The position numbers were made by a program, and so were the translations under genes. Below, piece after piece: positions 61,436-64,000 of a DNA stretch of 64,000 nt (its first letter is position 1; each line of letters starts with the position of its first letter). Under the pieces are notes generated by a model. It was not told the origin of the DNA. It worked only from the letters and a program-made list of their open reading frames with translations, and made no database searches. The stretch is from Chlorella sorokiniana. Lineage: Eukaryota; Chlorophyta; Trebouxiophyceae; Chlorellales; Chlorellaceae. Where the stretch lies: positions 2,895,001 through 2,959,000 of the forward strand of contig CP084619.1 in assembly GCA_025917655.1 (NCBI GenBank). Reading direction: 5' to 3'.

Positions 61436-61861
61436 TGTCATGGCGTGGTGGGCACATCACTGTGCGTTGTCAATTGGGTGCTGAGGGCCTGCGCAATGCA
61501 TACTAAGGCGCCCCAGTCGGCAGCACCGGCCCAGAGCACGGTTCGGCGGTCAGGCTGCCATGCTCTCTATGCTCTATGAGATTGCAAATAAGCACATCAC
61601 TGGTTCCATTTTTGGCTAATCGGACCCATCCTGCAAGTGTCTTACCTGAAGTGCAAGTGTAACACTTAAAGTGCACCCTCAGCTCCCAGCGCATCACTAC
61701 CCAGCGTGCTCGCCGTGCGGGCAAGAAAGCACCGGACTTGCAGACCACAAAACCGTGGTCTGCCGCCAGGCCAACCACATATTTTCTCTTTACATTAGCT
61801 AAACTCACATACAAGCTATCCCATACCCCGTCTTTGCGAAAGCTCTGAACAACCACACACC
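61436..61861 (+). promoter_or_regulatory. LCCL 3' region and ELIP promoter
   Basis: About 430 bp, AT-richer than the genes. CTGCAAGTGT and GTGCAAGTGT form a short direct repeat near 61631-61660, merging into an inverted repeat (61655-61667). The last 80 bases before the ELIP ATG are a probable leader. No light-response element is claimed. Confidence 0.4.
61655..61667 (+). terminator. Inverted repeat AAGTGT-A-ACACTT containing TGTAA
   Basis: The perfect 6-bp arms enclose the chlorophyte poly(A) signal TGTAA, about 225 bp past the LCCL stop. It may mark the LCCL 3' end, or be a symmetric site for the ELIP promoter. Confidence 0.4.
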
Positions 61862-62778
61862 ATGCAGGCCGCTCTCAGCTCCGCCGCCATCATCGCCCGC
61901 CCCACCTGCATCTGCAAGGTGTCGGCTCGCCGTCAGACCCTGCGCGCCTCGCGTCTGCTGGTCCGCGCTCAGGTGGGCTGACCACCAGCCAATGTGGTTG
62001 CTGCCTGCAACCTGCCACTGCTGAACCACAACACACCACAGAAACTGAGTCGAGCGACTTCTTACTGTCTTTACCCTTGCAGGGAAGCCCCGTGGAAGAG
62101 ACCCCTGTGGAGGAGAAGGTGCCTGCAGCCAAGCCTGTCGCAGCCACCGCCCAGGGCGACAACTTTTCTATTCTTGGAGCGCAGCAGGAGGCCATCAATG
62201 GCCGCGCGGTGAGTCGAACACATTTGCTGGTTGCAGTGAAGTGATGCAGCAGCCATTGGTACACTTGCAGTGGAAGAATAGGGGGCAACATGCTGACGTG
62301 GTGCTGGTCTGACGAGGGGATCTGTGTTCCTGCAGGCGATGCTGGGCCTGCTGATTGCTGCAGCCACGGAGCTGAGCACTAACCAGAGCGTGTGGAGCCA
62401 GATTGCTGGTGCGAATGCCGTGCTTTTATCCGGCCTGACAGAACGCGTTGGCTTGATGCCATTCTCTGCATTCAAAATTGCTTAGTAAGCAGTAGATTAC
62501 TAACCCGCTCATGTTACTGACCTGCTTGCAGGCAAGTACGTGGACCGCGAGCTGGTTCAGCAGCCCATTGGTGCCTCCGTCATGTCGTTTGCCTTCGTCG
62601 TGGTGGCGCTGACCTTCGCCTCTTTTGCGCCGTCTGTGTTCAAGGGGAGGGCCCTGCATCTCGGTCCTTTGGCCCCTTCACCCCGGCTGCTGAGTCGGCC
62701 AATGGCCGCCTGGCCATGCTCGGCTTCTCTGCGCTGCTGCTGGTTGAGCTCCTCAAGGGCAACACCCCGCTGTTCTGA
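61862..62778 (+). CDS. ELIP: Early light-induced protein (ELIP)-like, three-helix chlorophyll-binding family
   Basis: Thylakoid protein that protects against photo-oxidation by binding free pigment. ATG 61862 opens a transit peptide (MQAALSSAAIIARPTCICKV, then ARRQTLRASRLLVRAQ). The acidic spacer GSPVEETPVEEKVPAAKP follows. Helix 1 has QQEAINGRAAMLGLLIAAAT, the middle helix SVMSFAFVVVALTFASFAP, and helix 3 AAESANGRLAMLGFSALLLV. The E-x-x-N-G-R-x-A-M-L-G motifs in helices 1 and 3 carry the charge pair and chlorophyll ligands. The end is ELLKGNTPLF and TGA 62776-62778. A missing G at 62644-62647 breaks the frame before helix 3. Four or five exons. Confidence 0.9.
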
Positions 62779-63205
62779 AGCACTGAACCTGCTCCTTGCA
62801 CTTGCTTCAACCTGAAACACATCTACCTCTGAACGATGTTTGATGAATGAAACAAGCTATCAGCTTTTGCCCCGTCAATTACGTCCGCCTTTTCATTTCA
62901 TTTGTTTGCACGGCCCTCTGTTCCTTCCCTGCCGCGTCTGCAACGTAACGCTGTTGAGGGCAAATGCCTGCCCCATGTCTGCCCTGCCCCCATGTTATAC
63001 ATTCAAAACATCAAGCTTGTGATCTGAGACGATCCTTTGCATGCAAGAGCCAGGTACAGCCTTGCAAGAGCCAAGCAATGCATCATAATGAACCGGTGGT
63101 ACTCTTACGGTGGATGTACAGCAGCGTGCACCTGTCCTTCTTAAACAAGCGCTGCGTCTGCTTGGGGCGCCGTGACTGCCAAACAGCAAGGATGGCAGCC
63201 CCCAG
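62779..63205 (+). other. Spacer between ELIP and the exonuclease gene
   Basis: About 430 bp holding the ELIP 3' UTR and the exonuclease promoter. A short direct repeat, GCAAGAGCCA, occurs near 63043 and 63064. No gene was recognised. Confidence 0.35.
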
Positions 63206-64000
63206 ATGCCCTTTTGGCCAGGTAGTCAGGGCTTCTCCCCTCCAGCGGCCCGCTACTACTCTGTCGATGTCGAGTGCGTAGCCACGGGAACCGGTGAGCA
63301 CTGTGCTGCACTCGGCGCTGGCTTCATCAAGCGGCGGTGGCGAGATGTTTCGGCCGGGGCATAGCTATTGCGCGTGTGTTGTTGCGAGCTTGCTGCGTGA
63401 AGGAGGTTTCAGGCTGCCGGGCGGGCACCGCCTGCCTTGTCTGTGCCACTGCCAACCCGCCGCCACCCTGTCTTCCGTGCTGCGCAGACCACAACTCTCG
63501 TGCCGTGGGCCAGATCAGCCTTGTGGATGAGCACGAGCGTGTGCTGTGCAACTTTTACGTGCGGCCTGAGCAGCCAGTGGTGTCGTACCTGACGCCGTTG
63601 ACGGGCCTGTCGGAGCAGCTGCTTGTGCAGCACGGCATGCCCCTTGCCCAGGCGGTGGCCATGCTGCTGCGCTGCCTCCCCCACAACGCCATCCTCGTGG
63701 GTCAGAACATAGCCAAGGATGTGCAGTGGCTGGGGCTGAAGGAGGGCCAGCATTTTGAGCAGGTGGGGTGCGGCTGCCCCGGGGCATGGTCGCCCTTCTG
63801 CTGTTGTGCCCACCTGCAGCTGCGCCTGGGCCCGCTGCAGATGATGGACCTGACAGGCCTGTTCCGGGTGTGGAACCCACAGTACAATTCGTACAGTGTG
63901 TTTGGACAGGACCATCTCGCCAAGGTGCGGTGCCCACTGAGCCCACGCCGCCCGCGCGCTTCAAGCTTCGCTCGGGGCATCCCTCCCGATGCTTGAAGGT
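63206..64000 (+). CDS. REXO-type 3'-5' exonuclease, N-terminal part (cut by window end)
   Basis: DEDD-family exonuclease of the RNA exonuclease type. ATG 63206 gives MPFWPGSQGFSPPAARYYSV with DVECVATGT; the D-x-E is catalytic motif I. The exon ends at 63293 and joins in phase to DHNSRAVGQISLVDEHERVL near 63487, then NFYVRPEQPVVSYLTPLTGL. Motif II is in AILVGQNIAKDVQWLGLKEG (N-x-x-x-D). A third exon gives MMDLTGLFRVWNPQYNSYSV and FGQDHLAK, followed by a donor near 63920. The last motif (H-x4-D) would lie beyond the window. The spacing of the R-x-x-x-I-S-x-V-D strand and the V-x-P-x-x-x-V-x-x-Y strand fits REXO1/4 proteins. Substrate is unknown. Confidence 0.8.

Overview
The window is nuclear DNA of a green alga. 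Genes are GC-rich and densely split by short GT-AG introns. The gene set is plant-like: class XI myosin with a DIL tail, ACT-domain Raf-like kinase, AzgA purine permease, plastid CDP-DAG synthase, ELIP and a TKI1/Cramped homologue. Several genes carry TGTAA (the chlorophyte polyadenylation signal) downstream of the stop. A trebouxiophyte such as a Chlorella relative fits best, but that is inference from style and gene content. No prokaryotic, viral or transposon genes were recognised.

Layout (strand): end of an unknown gene (+); ACT-domain STY-type kinase (-); TDP2-like DNA repair phosphodiesterase (+); small proline-rich membrane protein (+); NIPA-type Mg transporter (-); Myb/SANT protein with polyQ (-); APC4 (+); AzgA permease with a very long tail (-); LRR protein (+); HROB-like recombination factor (-); class XI myosin (-); AIR synthase (+); ribosomal L27 (-); plastid CDP-DAG synthase (+); ribosomal L31 (-); EamA/DMT permease (+); alpha/beta hydrolase (-); two tandem copines (+); Cramped/TKI1 (+); triple-LCCL secreted protein (+); ELIP (+); REXO-type exonuclease (+, cut by the window end).

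Most neighbours alternate in strand, giving divergent pairs with short shared promoters (about 160-470 bp) and convergent pairs that nearly touch (LRR/HROB about 50 bp, DMT/hydrolase about 60 bp or a few bases of overlap). There is no functional cluster apart from the tandem copine duplication; most genes are housekeeping, trafficking, transport or genome maintenance.

Many conserved genes are broken by a single missing base in a short homopolymer, usually C or G (more than 20 sites found by eye, including in ribosomal protein L27 and PurM). This looks like systematic homopolymer under-calling in the assembly, not pseudogenisation. Exon limits below are read by eye from frame, conserved motifs and splice consensus; outer limits are more reliable than inner ones. 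The most unusual biology is a copine carrying an annexin-like GYPPAAP-repeat tail, its tandem paralogue with an acylation-type N terminus, a secreted protein made of three LCCL domains, and a purine permease with a long tail holding repeated FxLFGDVEPL motifs.
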